NCBI GenBank assembly: GCA_011634665.1
Contig: WAEK01000003.1
Span: 681,001 to 745,000, forward strand
Length of the DNA stretch: 64,000 nt
Reading direction: 5' to 3'
From: Mortierella sp. BCC40632
Lineage: Eukaryota; Mortierellomycota; Mortierellomycetes; Mortierellales; Mortierellaceae
In this document: in pieces, positions 10,371 through 18,599 of the stretch
Numbering within the stretch: the stretch's first letter is position 1
Layout: each line of letters begins with the position of its first letter
Program-made: the position numbers and the translations under genes
Notes under the pieces: generated by a model
What the model was told of the DNA's origin: nothing
What the model saw: only the letters and a program-made list of their open reading frames with translations
The model's database searches: none

Positions 10371-10469
10371 AAACAGGATGTTCAAAGAAGGGGCTGGGGT
10401 GTTCATAGAGGAGTGGAACGAGAGACCAGCGTGAGAACCAAGATTTATACAAGGAGGTAAGTTCAAGTG

Positions 10470-10573
10470 GTAGTCTCTCTCTTTCTCGCTTACTCTCTTT
10501 CTCTTCTACACGCACTCACTCACACACATTCCCACTCACATACACACATATTCTCCCTCTCTCCCCTCTCTCC

Positions 10574-10606
<33 letters not shown>

Positions 10607-10632
10607 TTTCACGCTTCTCTGCCTCACCTCTT
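10470..10632 (+). repeat. CT/CA microsatellite tract before the 10633 ORF
   Basis: A pyrimidine-rich run with CACA and CTCT microsatellites lies just upstream of an ATG-initiated ORF. Pyrimidine-rich leaders of this kind also precede several real genes here (acyl-CoA oxidase, G-alpha), so it could be a promoter or 5-prime leader. Confidence 0.5.
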
Positions 10633-11390
10633 ATGCCAAAGCAGACTCCGACTAAGTCAGAGAACTCTCTGGCAGCCAAGTCGCCCAGGAGCAGGGGCGG
10701 TGAGGGACGATTCGGCAACAGCGGAAGAAGCGAAAAGAAAAAAAAGACCAACGAGGGGGTTGGTTGCACTTATTTCCAGTGTACTCAAGGACTCTTGAAG
10801 AAGCGGCGATCGCGGATTCTCTCTGCACAGGATGAAGATCACCTTTTGCGATACCACCAAGATGTGCCCCTCCGATTCCGCTGCAACAAAATAAACAAGG
10901 ACATCATTATCACACGAGACCCCACCGCCGAGATGCAGTACCGCTGCCTATGTATGACAACAATCAATTTGAGGTCATCAGTTAAACGACACTATGATAG
11001 CTGCGAGCTTGCACAGAAGGCGGCTGAAGAAATGACCAACAATCCTTCAACATTTATTGCTTGTCAGCCATCATCATCGCTCGAAGTAGCGGATTCAGAC
11101 ATGACAGAGCATTTCAACCAAACAATGGCCACCTACTACGAAAAATTTACCACCAAATTGTCTCAGCGAAGCGATAGGATTGAGCAACAACTCAGGGGGA
11201 GCACTTCATTGGCCATCGTGTCCTCATAGACGAGCTTTCAAGAGTCACAAAGCAGCTGGTGCAGGCAGAAGAGCGTCAATCCAAGAGACTAAGCGACTCT
11301 CTACACGTTAGAGAGAGACTGGATAGTCTTGACGATAGGTTGAGGGCGATCAATAACTATTTTGAAACCTCGACACCAGGTAATCTTACA
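10633..11390 (+). pseudogene. Cys-rich, coiled-coil hypothetical protein with a frameshift
   Basis: The frame opens with ATG at 10633 and runs to a TAG at 11227-11229 (198 codons). It has a Lys/Arg/Ser-rich N-terminus with an EKKKKTNEG patch, then a Cys/His cluster (FRCNKIN, YRCLCMTT, KRHYDSC, about residues 80-125) that could bind zinc, then a heptad-like helix (YYEKFTTKLSQRSDRIEQQL). The same helix continues in the next frame from about 11223 (LIDELSRVTKQLVQAEERQ, DSLDDRLRAINNYFE), ending at a possible donor near 11381 (CAG then GTAATC). The protein is therefore broken near 11222 by a small indel. Coiled coil after a zinc-like N-terminus suggests an accessory or transposon DNA-binding protein; no family is recognised. 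Confidence 0.45.
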
Positions 11391-11870
11391 GATCACTTTT
11401 GCTGCCATTGCAAGCCATCTCCTCATGATATCTATTCTAATATGCCTGATAGTACGAGGTTCTTCACCTTGGAGTCAAATAGATCCATTGTCTCCCCGAG
11501 CCAGAAATGGGGATATTTGTCAAGTCTTCTGAAACTGGTGAGTTTAAAGCACATGATTGGAAGTAAAGACCCTGTTTGTGACACTTTCTAACATGAAAAA
11601 TAGGTGATGATGATTCATCCTAGATACATCCCAGCTAGTAAATAAAAATGAGTTTCAGGAACCCGGTTTGTAGACTTCCAATGCCGCAATAGGGATCTGT
11701 GCGCCAATCCCAATGTTTGAGCCGGCTCGAGTTTACAGAAGCAATCCTCTCTTTTTTGAACTCTTTTATCATTTTTAAGTGGTCTCCTATATCGTGTCAC
11801 ATGCACATGCTACCCTAGTCAAAAAAAGAAGTCAGTATAAAATGAATGATCTTTCGTTACGACTGAGAAT
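11391..11870. other. Spacer, nothing recognised
   Basis: An open frame continues to 11591 on the plus strand without recognisable features, and short minus-strand frames exist. I see no gene, RNA or repeat I can support. Confidence 0.4.
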
Positions 11871-11872
11871 AA

Positions 11873-12028
11873 GATCTCGCAGCTGTTGGATCTCTCGGAC
11901 CTTTTGCCCTAGTTGTAGACCCTGTCTTGACTGCCCCCCTGTGGGGTTCCTTTTGTACTCTATCCCCCCCTCTTCTCTGCATTGTATTTTTTTTTTTGTA
12001 GCTATTTCGTTTCTGGGTCGCCTTCCAC

Positions 12029-12040
<12 letters not shown>
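11873..12040 (+). mobile_element. Non-LTR retrotransposon 3-prime UTR fragment, plus orientation
   Basis: About 165 bases here are similar, in inverted orientation, to 12155-12335. Shared landmarks are TCTCGCAGCT, CCTAGTT, CTTCTCTGCATT, GTAGCTAT and TCGTTTCTG. This copy ends where a T run begins and lacks the AATAAA/poly(A) end, so it is truncated at the 3-prime side. With the minus-strand copy it forms a tail-to-tail inverted repeat. Confidence 0.75.
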
Positions 12041-12069
<29 letters not shown>

Positions 12070-13134
12070 GGCCCTGTTGGGGCTTTATTTGTCAGCGCGC
12101 GCCCGTCCCACGATCTGCAGACGTAGCCAACTAGTTCTCAAGACTAACCACAGAATAGAGAGAAGAAAAAAAAAAAGTGGAGGGCGACTCAGAAACGATA
12201 TAGCTACTAAAAAAATACAAATGCAGAGAAGAGGGAAAAGACCAGAGTACAAAGAGCACCCGCAGAGGGGGGCAAGTCAAGGGCAGGATCTATAACTAGG
12301 ACAAAAAGGGTACGAGGGGTCCAGGAGCTGCGAGAGCGGCTCCTAATCAAGCAGGTCGACCTCAGCAACTTCAGCACGCCTGATGTCGGGCGGCTTCGGT
12401 CTTGCGCGGGAGCTGGAGGAGTATATTCCCCTGGCATGTCTAAGAAAGGACCATAGACAGGGGTGGGCCACATCCGACCAAATGTCACTTCCTACTTGGA
12501 CACCACAATGTACGGAGGGTGGTTCCAAGTCTCGTGCATCCGCTTGTAATTGGCGTCTGGTGTTGCTGCTGCTTTTGGATTCATTGATTGTTGTTTGTTA
12601 TCCTTGAGTTTGGCTTGTTGGAGTGCTGTGTGTGCACGGAGCTTGAGGCTATTGACTGTGAGCCAGAGGAGATCATCCGCTGAGCCGTCTCTTGGGGTTG
12701 GCCCGGAAGTAGCTTGTGGATGGCGACAAAAGTCTTCCAAATGCCGTACAGGACCACTGAGTGTGTGTACTGCGATGAGGGGCAGGCTTTTAGCTTCTGG
12801 CCATCCCAGCATGCAGTTGTCAGGCAGACTGTTGACGATCATGCCCAGGATGAGAGTGGCGATCCAAGAGCGGGCGGCCTTCTAGAGGGCCCACACTGCT
12901 CCGCAGTTGGCGAAGGAGTGTCGTGGATCCCTCTATGCGGGGCTCCTGCCCGGGGTAGTCGATGAGACAGCGCTTGCACTTCTTATTGACGTCTTCGCTC
13001 CACGTAGTTCTGGCTTTATCTGTTGAAAAGACCTCTTTTGGTGACCTAAGGAGGCGGTGTGTGCGATTGAACACTGTGTCCCACCACTTGTCAGGATAGG
13101 GGTCGTTGTTCTGCGCAGGAGACTTGAGCTCCAA
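12038..13134 (-). mobile_element. LINE-type retrotransposon 3-prime end (reverse transcriptase C-terminus, 3-prime UTR, poly(A))
   Basis: On the minus strand the coding remnant includes a C-terminal zinc knuckle typical of LINE ORF2: CKRC, then, after a frame change, DPRHSFANCGAVWAL, giving about C-x2-C-x14-H-x4-C. A TAG follows at about 12884. Downstream come SWIATLILGMIVN and a further Leu/Ala-rich stretch to about 12490, then roughly 280 bases of 3-prime UTR. It ends with an AATAAA signal near 12085-12092, a small GC hairpin and a T run at 12038-12066 (poly(A) in element sense). Only the last kilobase of the element is left, so it is a 5-prime-truncated, dead insertion. The LINE clade is not determined. 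Confidence 0.75.
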
Positions 13135-13149
13135 CCTACTTACCTTTTT

Positions 13150-13248
13150 TCCTTCCCTTTGGTGGATTGAGGACTAGATAGCCACGTCTGGAAAACATGG
13201 GACGGTGCGCACAAATGAATAAAAACCCTAACGGGGCCTGTAAAAAAA
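13150..13248 (+). mobile_element. Same retrotransposon tail, plus orientation
   Basis: The last 90 or so bases of the same element are present in plus orientation: GAGGACTAGATAGCCACGTC, GGGACGGTGCGCAC, AATAAA (13219-13224), the CCCTAACGGGG hairpin, then seven As at 13242-13248. It directly abuts the 5-prime broken end of the neighbouring minus-strand LINE fragment. Confidence 0.8.
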
Positions 13249-13294
13249 GGAAAAAGAAAAAGCTGGGACTGTAGATAAATGTGAGAGCAGAACG

Positions 13295-13450
13295 TTGAGA
13301 TATGTGTGAGAGTAAGCTGGAGGCCTTTTTCAGGAGATATGTGTGAGAATAAGCGTCTCACACATATGTGAGATTAAGAAAAAAAAGAGTTTGAGAGCTA
13401 TTCTCACATATGACTGAGAATAAGCCGCTCACATATAATGTGAGAATAGC
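13295..13450. repeat. Cluster of short palindromes upstream of tRNA genes
   Basis: ATATGTGTGAGA (13337-13348) is answered by its exact reverse complement at 13356-13367 with a 7-base loop. GCTATTCTCACAT (13397-13409) is answered exactly at 13438-13450 with a 28-base loop. Around them the phrase TGTGTGAGAATAAGC or a close variant recurs four times (near 13302, 13340, 13365, 13408). It could be a miniature inverted-repeat element or a locally duplicated hairpin. Confidence 0.7.
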
Positions 13451-13509
13451 TTTTTCCCAGAACTTGGATAACTTTTTGGATGAAAAAAAGAAATCCAGCA
13501 AAATAGATT

Positions 13510-13580
13510 GCTAACACCTGGAATCGAACCAGGATCGTCTCGGCCACAACGAGATATACTAACCATTATACTATGTTAGC
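13510..13580 (-). tRNA. tRNA-His (anticodon GUG)
   Basis: The 71-base reverse-complement sequence folds as a standard cloverleaf. The acceptor stem is GCTAACA/TGTTAGC, the D-arm holds TAGTATAATGGTTAGTA, the anticodon stem is CTCG/CGAG around loop TTGTGGC (anticodon GTG), and the T-arm is CCTGG-TTCGATT-CCAGG. No intron is present. A T stretch follows downstream on the minus strand (near 13490) as a Pol III terminator. It lies 138 bases from a tRNA-Phe gene in opposite orientation. Confidence 0.95.
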
Positions 13581-13718
13581 TTTTCCATAAAAGTCTTAAT
13601 TTTAGATACTTTAACAACTCTGGATTAAGAAATTAAGTTAACGTTTTGATCTGAGTTTGATGTGGAATTTGAAAATATATTCAAAATGTCCTGAGAATTT
13701 CTGCTTCCATCGAGGAAA

Positions 13719-13725
13719 GCGGCTT

Positions 13726-13766
<41 letters not shown>

Positions 13767-13791
13767 GTGTGTTCAATCCACACAAGCCGCA
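13719..13791 (+). tRNA. tRNA-Phe (anticodon GAA)
   Basis: This 73-base gene has acceptor stem GCGGCTT/AAGCCGC with discriminator A, a D-arm with TAGCTCAGTTGGGAGAGC, anticodon stem CAGA/TCTG around loop CTGAAGA (anticodon GAA) and a T-arm GTGTG-TTCAATC-CACAC. It has no intron. TTTTT follows at 13796-13800 as terminator. Confidence 0.95.
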
Positions 13792-14141
13792 TTCATTTTT
13801 GCAGGTTTCTTCTATTTTTTTCCCAATGGTTTCGTTGTCGCTCAATCCGGCCTCCACTGGTAAGCTCTGGAAGCGGTCATCCAGGCCCCTTTCACTTTTT
13901 TTTTTCTTTTTTTTTATGCATGTTGAAAGAAACGACAGAGGCTTTATAACAGGCGAAAAAATGAGGCGTTTGGATAGGTGGACCGACGAAGGATCAATTT
14001 TTTTTTTCAGATGGGCTTTAATCGAGCAATTGCCGCACGAACTAGAGGCGTGGCCAACCCTGTATAGCAACTCTCCCAGTAAAAAAAAAAAGACGAAGAA
14101 GGACCAGAGGCAACCCAAGGATGAGATATCATAGGGATAAC

Positions 14142-14240
14142 TTTTTTTTTACTGGCCCCGTTAGGGGTTTTATTCGTCGGTGCGCACCCGTCCCACGGCC
14201 TGCGGACGTGGCCAGCTAGTTCTCAAAACTACACTACCCT
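14142..14240 (-). mobile_element. Same retrotransposon tail, minus orientation, downstream of tRNA-Phe
   Basis: In element sense (minus strand) the piece reads GAGAACTAGCTGGCCACGTC, then GGGACGGGTGCGCAC, AATAAA, the CCCCTAACGGGG hairpin and nine As (T run 14142-14150). It matches the other tails closely at the hairpin and the AATAAA position. Similarity is not clear beyond about 14240. Confidence 0.8.
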
Positions 14241-14244
14241 ACAA

Positions 14245-14732
14245 CAGAAGATCAAGGGATAACGAGGTAGCGATTCTTTAGACAAGGCACATGGGTGAAA
14301 CTATCAGGAGAGGAGAGAACAGTTTTTTTTTTCCTTTGAAGGGGCAAGTTCTGTTGTGTTAAATCATTAAATTTTGATCTGTGGGGGGCAACTCTCGCGC
14401 TCTTAGAGGAGATAAAAGTAGCGATAATCTGACTGTGAGAAGCCGGTGCCAGTAGGGGGGGCAAGGTTGAGTTCAATGAACAGTTGCTGATCAGAGGGAG
14501 AATCCCGTGAAAAAAGTAGAAGAATGCTGTACTGTCAGAACAGACCCGAGTTTGATAAAAAAAAAAAAAAAAAAAAAAAAGGGAAGGGGAGAGAGAGGGG
14601 AGGTGTATGTGCATGTGTGTGTATGTATATGTGTATGTCAGCTATCATTTGGAGATCGCCCTCCACTCTTCTCTTTTCCATGTAAAAATGGCAACAGTAG
14701 GTGGCAACATCTGCAGAAGCGCACAATGTGTA

Positions 14733-14764
<32 letters not shown>

Positions 14765-15210
14765 TTAATGAGTTTGTTCTATAGCAATATGTATCTCTCT
14801 CTCTCTCTTACGCACACAACTCTCTCCCCTTTGACTCGCTCATGAACTCGAACTTCGCCCAAGCAAGATTCATTGGGCAACAGAAGTGAGAGCCCAAGTC
14901 CGAGAAAAAAAAAAAAAAAAAAAAAAAAAGTGGTGAGCACAAAGAACATTCTCACTTCCATTTCTCTCAAGACTATGTGACAACATGGTATACATTTTTA
15001 TCCAGAGGGAAAGATAAGAGTTGCCAAAAAGACCAAAATTTCATTGATACAAGGGGTAGTAGTAGTAGGGGGGGAGAGGATATATAGATACAGAGCTACA
15101 GAATACAAACAGACATCCGAAAGAAAAAACAAAAGATAACAACAATAACAATAACAAGGAAAAAAAAAAAAGTGGGGTCAGGAGCCCCCAGGGGAAAAGG
15201 AAAAAGAGAG
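14245..15210. other. Spacer with homopolymers and microsatellites
   Basis: It holds A runs (14557-14580, 14905-14929), GA and CT microsatellites (14740-14765, 14793-14809) and a TGTG/TATG patch (14605-14640). It probably includes the 3-prime UTR of the downstream minus-strand F-box gene. No gene is seen. Confidence 0.6.
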
Positions 15211-15215
15211 TTGGC

Positions 15216-17264
15216 TCACAGGAGATCAGGTCGGTGTTCCTTGATCCAGTTCATGGCTGGAAAACTACCAAAGCTCGGCACAGTCAACGTCCGAAGATGC
15301 GGCACCACATTCTCCACCAGCCGCTGAACATCCTCAGCATTCAAGGGTTGTCCTAATCGAGTAATTCGGAGTGTCTCGAGTGCTGGGGGTTGGGCCAGGT
15401 CTTTTAAAAAGATGTTAAAGTCAAGACTGCTTCCACCGATTGTGAGATGCTTTATCTGAGTCAATTGCTCCAAGAATCTCTGAATCACTTGGTTGCTCTT
15501 CAGGGGTTGTGCCCCCTCCCTGTGATCGGCCGATAGCCGAAGATACTTGTCAGTGACCGCGCGCCATGGGACACAAAGATCTGGCAGATGCAGTGACTGA
15601 AGTGAGTGGCGACATGCCCACGTTCCTGTCGCACCTCGACCCTGCATCGCAGTTCTACTCATCAAGGCCAACGCATTCCCCTGCGAGCCACAAGACGAGG
15701 CAGCAGAGACTGCATTGGCAAGAGTTTCATCAAAGATGAAATAGGATAGCATGGGGACCATTCTCAGACTAAAGTATGTAAGCATCGAACAGTGTTTGAA
15801 GATCTCTTGGATACCAAGTTCTGTCAGACCCTGACAGTCATTGATGTTGAGTGACTGAAGGAGACGGCAGGACCGAGCCAAGTGTGCCAAGACATCGTCC
15901 GATAGAAGGTTGTCCTTCAGACTGACCGAGATCAGGTTGGGATAGTTTTGGAAAAGGCTTATCAAGCCCCGAGTGGAAACACTCTCGCATGCGTTAAGAG
16001 AGAGCTTGGTCACATTTGGACAAAGTCTGTGAAGCCTCGAGAGCAAAGCATCCGAAAGTGCTCGACTTGCATCCAACGAGAGCTCTTCTAGGAGAGGACA
16101 ACGCTTCAGGAGAGCACTGATCACCGACTCTGGAATGTCGCCACAGTCAAGCGTGAGCCTCTTCAGTGACGACTGCAAGGGCAGCCTCAGAATGGATGCC
16201 GAGGCCCAAGTAGGAGAAGACAAGGGGCGGAATGAGCTTTTTGGGAGAAGCCTTGATTGAAGCTGGGCCGAGAGGATTGAGATAGAAGGGTCTGCCGAAG
16301 TTCTCACCGGGGAAGAGGGCATTGCGTGAGCAGACAAGGAGGTTGAGGAGCGACCATCGTTACTGTCATTGTTACTGCCATCATCTCTACCACCTTGCAA
16401 AGGATGCTTCTGATGCTTGTTGTCCCAATGGCAGTTTTCATCTTCGTCCTCATCTTGGTCAACTTCCTGGTCAACGATGTACACCTGAGAAATCTGGATT
16501 GAGCGAAGAGATGGACAGGCAGCCAGGACAGGGAACAGCTCGCGTTGGAAAAAGTGGGGCGAGGTGATCGTGTTCCCGACAAATGAGCCATGAAGTTCAA
16601 ACTCACGCAGATTCGTCAGCAATGTCAAGGGTCCAAAGATGTCCTTGAGGATCATACAGGACTTGAACCGGACGGTGTGAAGCGTGCCTTGGCAGGAGCC
16701 TCCAAACAGGTCCGAGAGTGTTTCGATCGAGTACCGGCCTCCGATCAGCTCAAGGACGCGCAGATTTGGGCAGCAGAGACCCACAAGGTCCATCTCCTGG
16801 TCCGTGAAGCCTGTGGCAGTCAGCTCTTGGATCATGTGCCCGTAGTGGACAAGACCCCAAAGCTTCTTGTTTCGACTCGAGCGGATAAAGGAACTCTGGG
16901 ACCAGGAGAGTTTTGGCTTCAAGCTCTCCATGCTGAGTGAAGAAAGACCCGGTGGGGTCATGGTCAGGGATGAGTTTGACCAGATAGAGGAGCATGACGA
17001 AGGTAGTGAGGGAAACGAAGAAGGCGGCGAAGCTCTAGAGATGAAACAGTCATCATCGTCGTCATCGTCGTCGTCCGCGGAGTGAAAGAGCGAGAACTGC
17101 TTCCAGAGCTCGGGCATAAAGACCGAGTGCCATAGCTTGGAGACGCGTGCAGCCCTAGCAAGCGAGGCCTGGTCGAGATGCTGAGCGACAAAGCGGTCCA
17201 ACTCTGGCAGGACAAAGAGCGAGCGAGGGCTTTGAGCGTATGGTGCTGAGAGGACAAGGTCCAT
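15216..17264 (-). CDS. F-box / leucine-rich repeat protein, 682 aa, single exon
   Basis: This is a likely substrate receptor of an SCF ubiquitin ligase, or one of the many fungal F-box/LRR regulators; the substrate is unknown. The start is ATG 17262-17264 (MDLVLSAPYAQ), the first ATG after a long purine-rich, A-run-containing leader; the open frame extends upstream only as low complexity. Residues about 17-60 form an F-box-like helix set (LPELDRFVAQHLDQASLARA, SKLWHSVFMPELW). A run of nine Asp follows near residue 68, then Ser-rich linker. From about residue 160 to the end are irregular leucine-rich repeats of the AMN1/FBXL type (LVGLCCPNLRVLEL, LLKRCPLLEELSLDASRALS, LHRLCPNVTKLSLNACESVS). 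An acidic insert with DQDEDEDEN sits mid-LRR. No introns. Confidence 0.85.
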   Translation of the reverse strand: MDLVLSAPYAQSPRSLFVLPELDRFVAQHLDQASLARAARVSKLWHSVFMPELWKQFSLFHSADDDDDDDDDCFISRASPPSSFPSLPSSCSSIWSNSSLTMTPPGLSSLSMESLKPKLSWSQSSFIRSSRNKKLWGLVHYGHMIQELTATGFTDQEMDLVGLCCPNLRVLELIGGRYSIETLSDLFGGSCQGTLHTVRFKSCMILKDIFGPLTLLTNLREFELHGSFVGNTITSPHFFQRELFPVLAACPSLRSIQISQVYIVDQEVDQDEDEDENCHWDNKHQKHPLQGGRDDGSNNDSNDGRSSTSLSAHAMPSSPVRTSADPSISILSAQLQSRLLPKSSFRPLSSPTWASASILRLPLQSSLKRLTLDCGDIPESVISALLKRCPLLEELSLDASRALSDALLSRLHRLCPNVTKLSLNACESVSTRGLISLFQNYPNLISVSLKDNLLSDDVLAHLARSCRLLQSLNINDCQGLTELGIQEIFKHCSMLTYFSLRMVPMLSYFIFDETLANAVSAASSCGSQGNALALMSRTAMQGRGATGTWACRHSLQSLHLPDLCVPWRAVTDKYLRLSADHREGAQPLKSNQVIQRFLEQLTQIKHLTIGGSSLDFNIFLKDLAQPPALETLRITRLGQPLNAEDVQRLVENVVPHLRTLTVPSFGSFPAMNWIKEHRPDLL

Positions 17265-17401
17265 GAGAAGAGAAGGATAGGTCGAATGAAGGAGCGATTC
17301 GAGTGGAAGAGAAGAAGGAAGGAAGAAAGGAATCGAATGGAAGAAAGGAAGTACGAGAAAAAGAGAGTCTGAATGAGCGAATGTCACTGAATGGGCAGAC
17401 G

Positions 17402-17439
<38 letters not shown>

Positions 17440-17785
17440 CGAGGGGCAACTTTGATGTCCGAAAGGCGAAAAGTAAAAGGGCGGCAGACAGGTCTAGCGA
17501 TAACACAGAGATAACGAGCGAGCGAGAGCCGATAAAGACGACGAGATGTGGCACGCGGCTCTCGCTCACTCTCTCGCTCGTTCTCTCTCACTCTTTCTTT
17601 TTTCTCACTGTGCGCTGTGGATCTAGTGCACACGATGTGCACCGCGTGCGATCGCCGCATCTCTTTTCTCTCTCTCTCTCGGCCGCGTCGCTCACTCGGA
17701 GAATAGCTCCTCCCGTCGACCATCGTCCCGTGCATCATCACCGAGAAAAAAAAAAAAAAAAGGGAGCGTCTGCAGCTGCGGTGTC
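17265..17785. other. Leader/promoter region of the F-box gene
   Basis: It contains a 33-base A run (17405-17437), purine-rich sequence near the start codon and CT-rich patches (17570-17680). The open frame that continues upstream from the F-box gene here is Phe/Ser/Leu low complexity and is not believed. Confidence 0.5.
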
Positions 17786-18595
17786 TCATGAGGAGTGGAA
17801 GGGTGAGGGCGAATGAGAGCAAGCGCATGTCATCTTTTTTGACCAAACCCATTTTTCCCTGGACCTGTCCTTCGGCCAAACATCGAAACGCGTTCTCAGT
17901 CGTGGCGCGGTGCTGTTATGGCTCATGCCAATGCTCCCGCCCTTTGGGCGAGATGGATCGATCACAAGACTGACTGGCTCTCTCTGTTGCATGGCATGTT
18001 CAGCACCTCGGAGTGCTCCTTTTGTGCTCCGCCCGTTGCGGGTATCGAGCCCTTCTCTGATCTCCTTATCTTCCAATGTCATCCATCCATATGGGTCTTG
18101 CCTGCATACCCTCTCTTGGGTCAACTGGGCAGTGCATTGCTGACCTACCCTCGAGTGTTCCTTATCTTGTCCACCAAAGTCAGAGACCCCACCTTTACTT
18201 GACTTGCAGACTGTGCGGGGAAAGCAACAAGAGACGTGCGTCGAGGAGAGCCCTGAGGAGACCAAGGGGGAGAGGGGTATGTGGTTGTAAGAGAGGAGCC
18301 GGTCTGCGACATCGTCAGGCCGAACGGGTTTGACGCACTTGCAGTACCCTAGGTTGCGCCGCGCGATACGCCCTGTGCCCCGGGTCGTAGTGGTCTGCTG
18401 GTCGAATGATCCAAGTGTGATCTGAGAGCTGTCCACAGAGGAAACTGTACGTGAGCGCAGGCACCTCCTCCATTTCTTCTTCTTGGCAATGCGATCATGA
18501 CTTTGCAACCATGGCAATGGCATGGGGTCAGAAAAGAAACAACCACCCAATATGTCGGTTTCACCATGTCGTTGGACAATAAACTCACAATACAT
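17786..18595 (-). CDS. Doubtful open frame, 269 codons
   Basis: It is an uninterrupted frame starting MYCEFIVQRHGETDILGG. Composition is rich in Arg, Ser, Thr and Gly, with no recognisable domain, signal or repeat. The plus strand of the same DNA also has several open frames, which suggests stop-poor sequence rather than selection. It may be chance or a taxon-specific gene. Confidence 0.2.
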   Translation of the reverse strand: MYCEFIVQRHGETDILGGCFFSDPMPLPWLQSHDRIAKKKKWRRCLRSRTVSSVDSSQITLGSFDQQTTTTRGTGRIARRNLGYCKCVKPVRPDDVADRLLSYNHIPLSPLVSSGLSSTHVSCCFPRTVCKSSKGGVSDFGGQDKEHSRVGQQCTAQLTQERVCRQDPYGWMTLEDKEIREGLDTRNGRSTKGALRGAEHAMQQREPVSLVIDPSRPKGGSIGMSHNSTAPRLRTRFDVWPKDRSREKWVWSKKMTCACSHSPSPFHSS

Positions 18596-18599
18596 TTAT

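Noticed and set aside
9463..10434. Long repetitive plus-strand ORFs (up to 225 codons)
   Set aside because: They are translations of a 20-bp minisatellite that is stop-free in all three frames; no unique sequence or domain.
17265..17879. N-terminal extension of the F-box protein
   Set aside because: The frame upstream of ATG 17264 is Phe and Ser/Arg low complexity over an A run and microsatellites.
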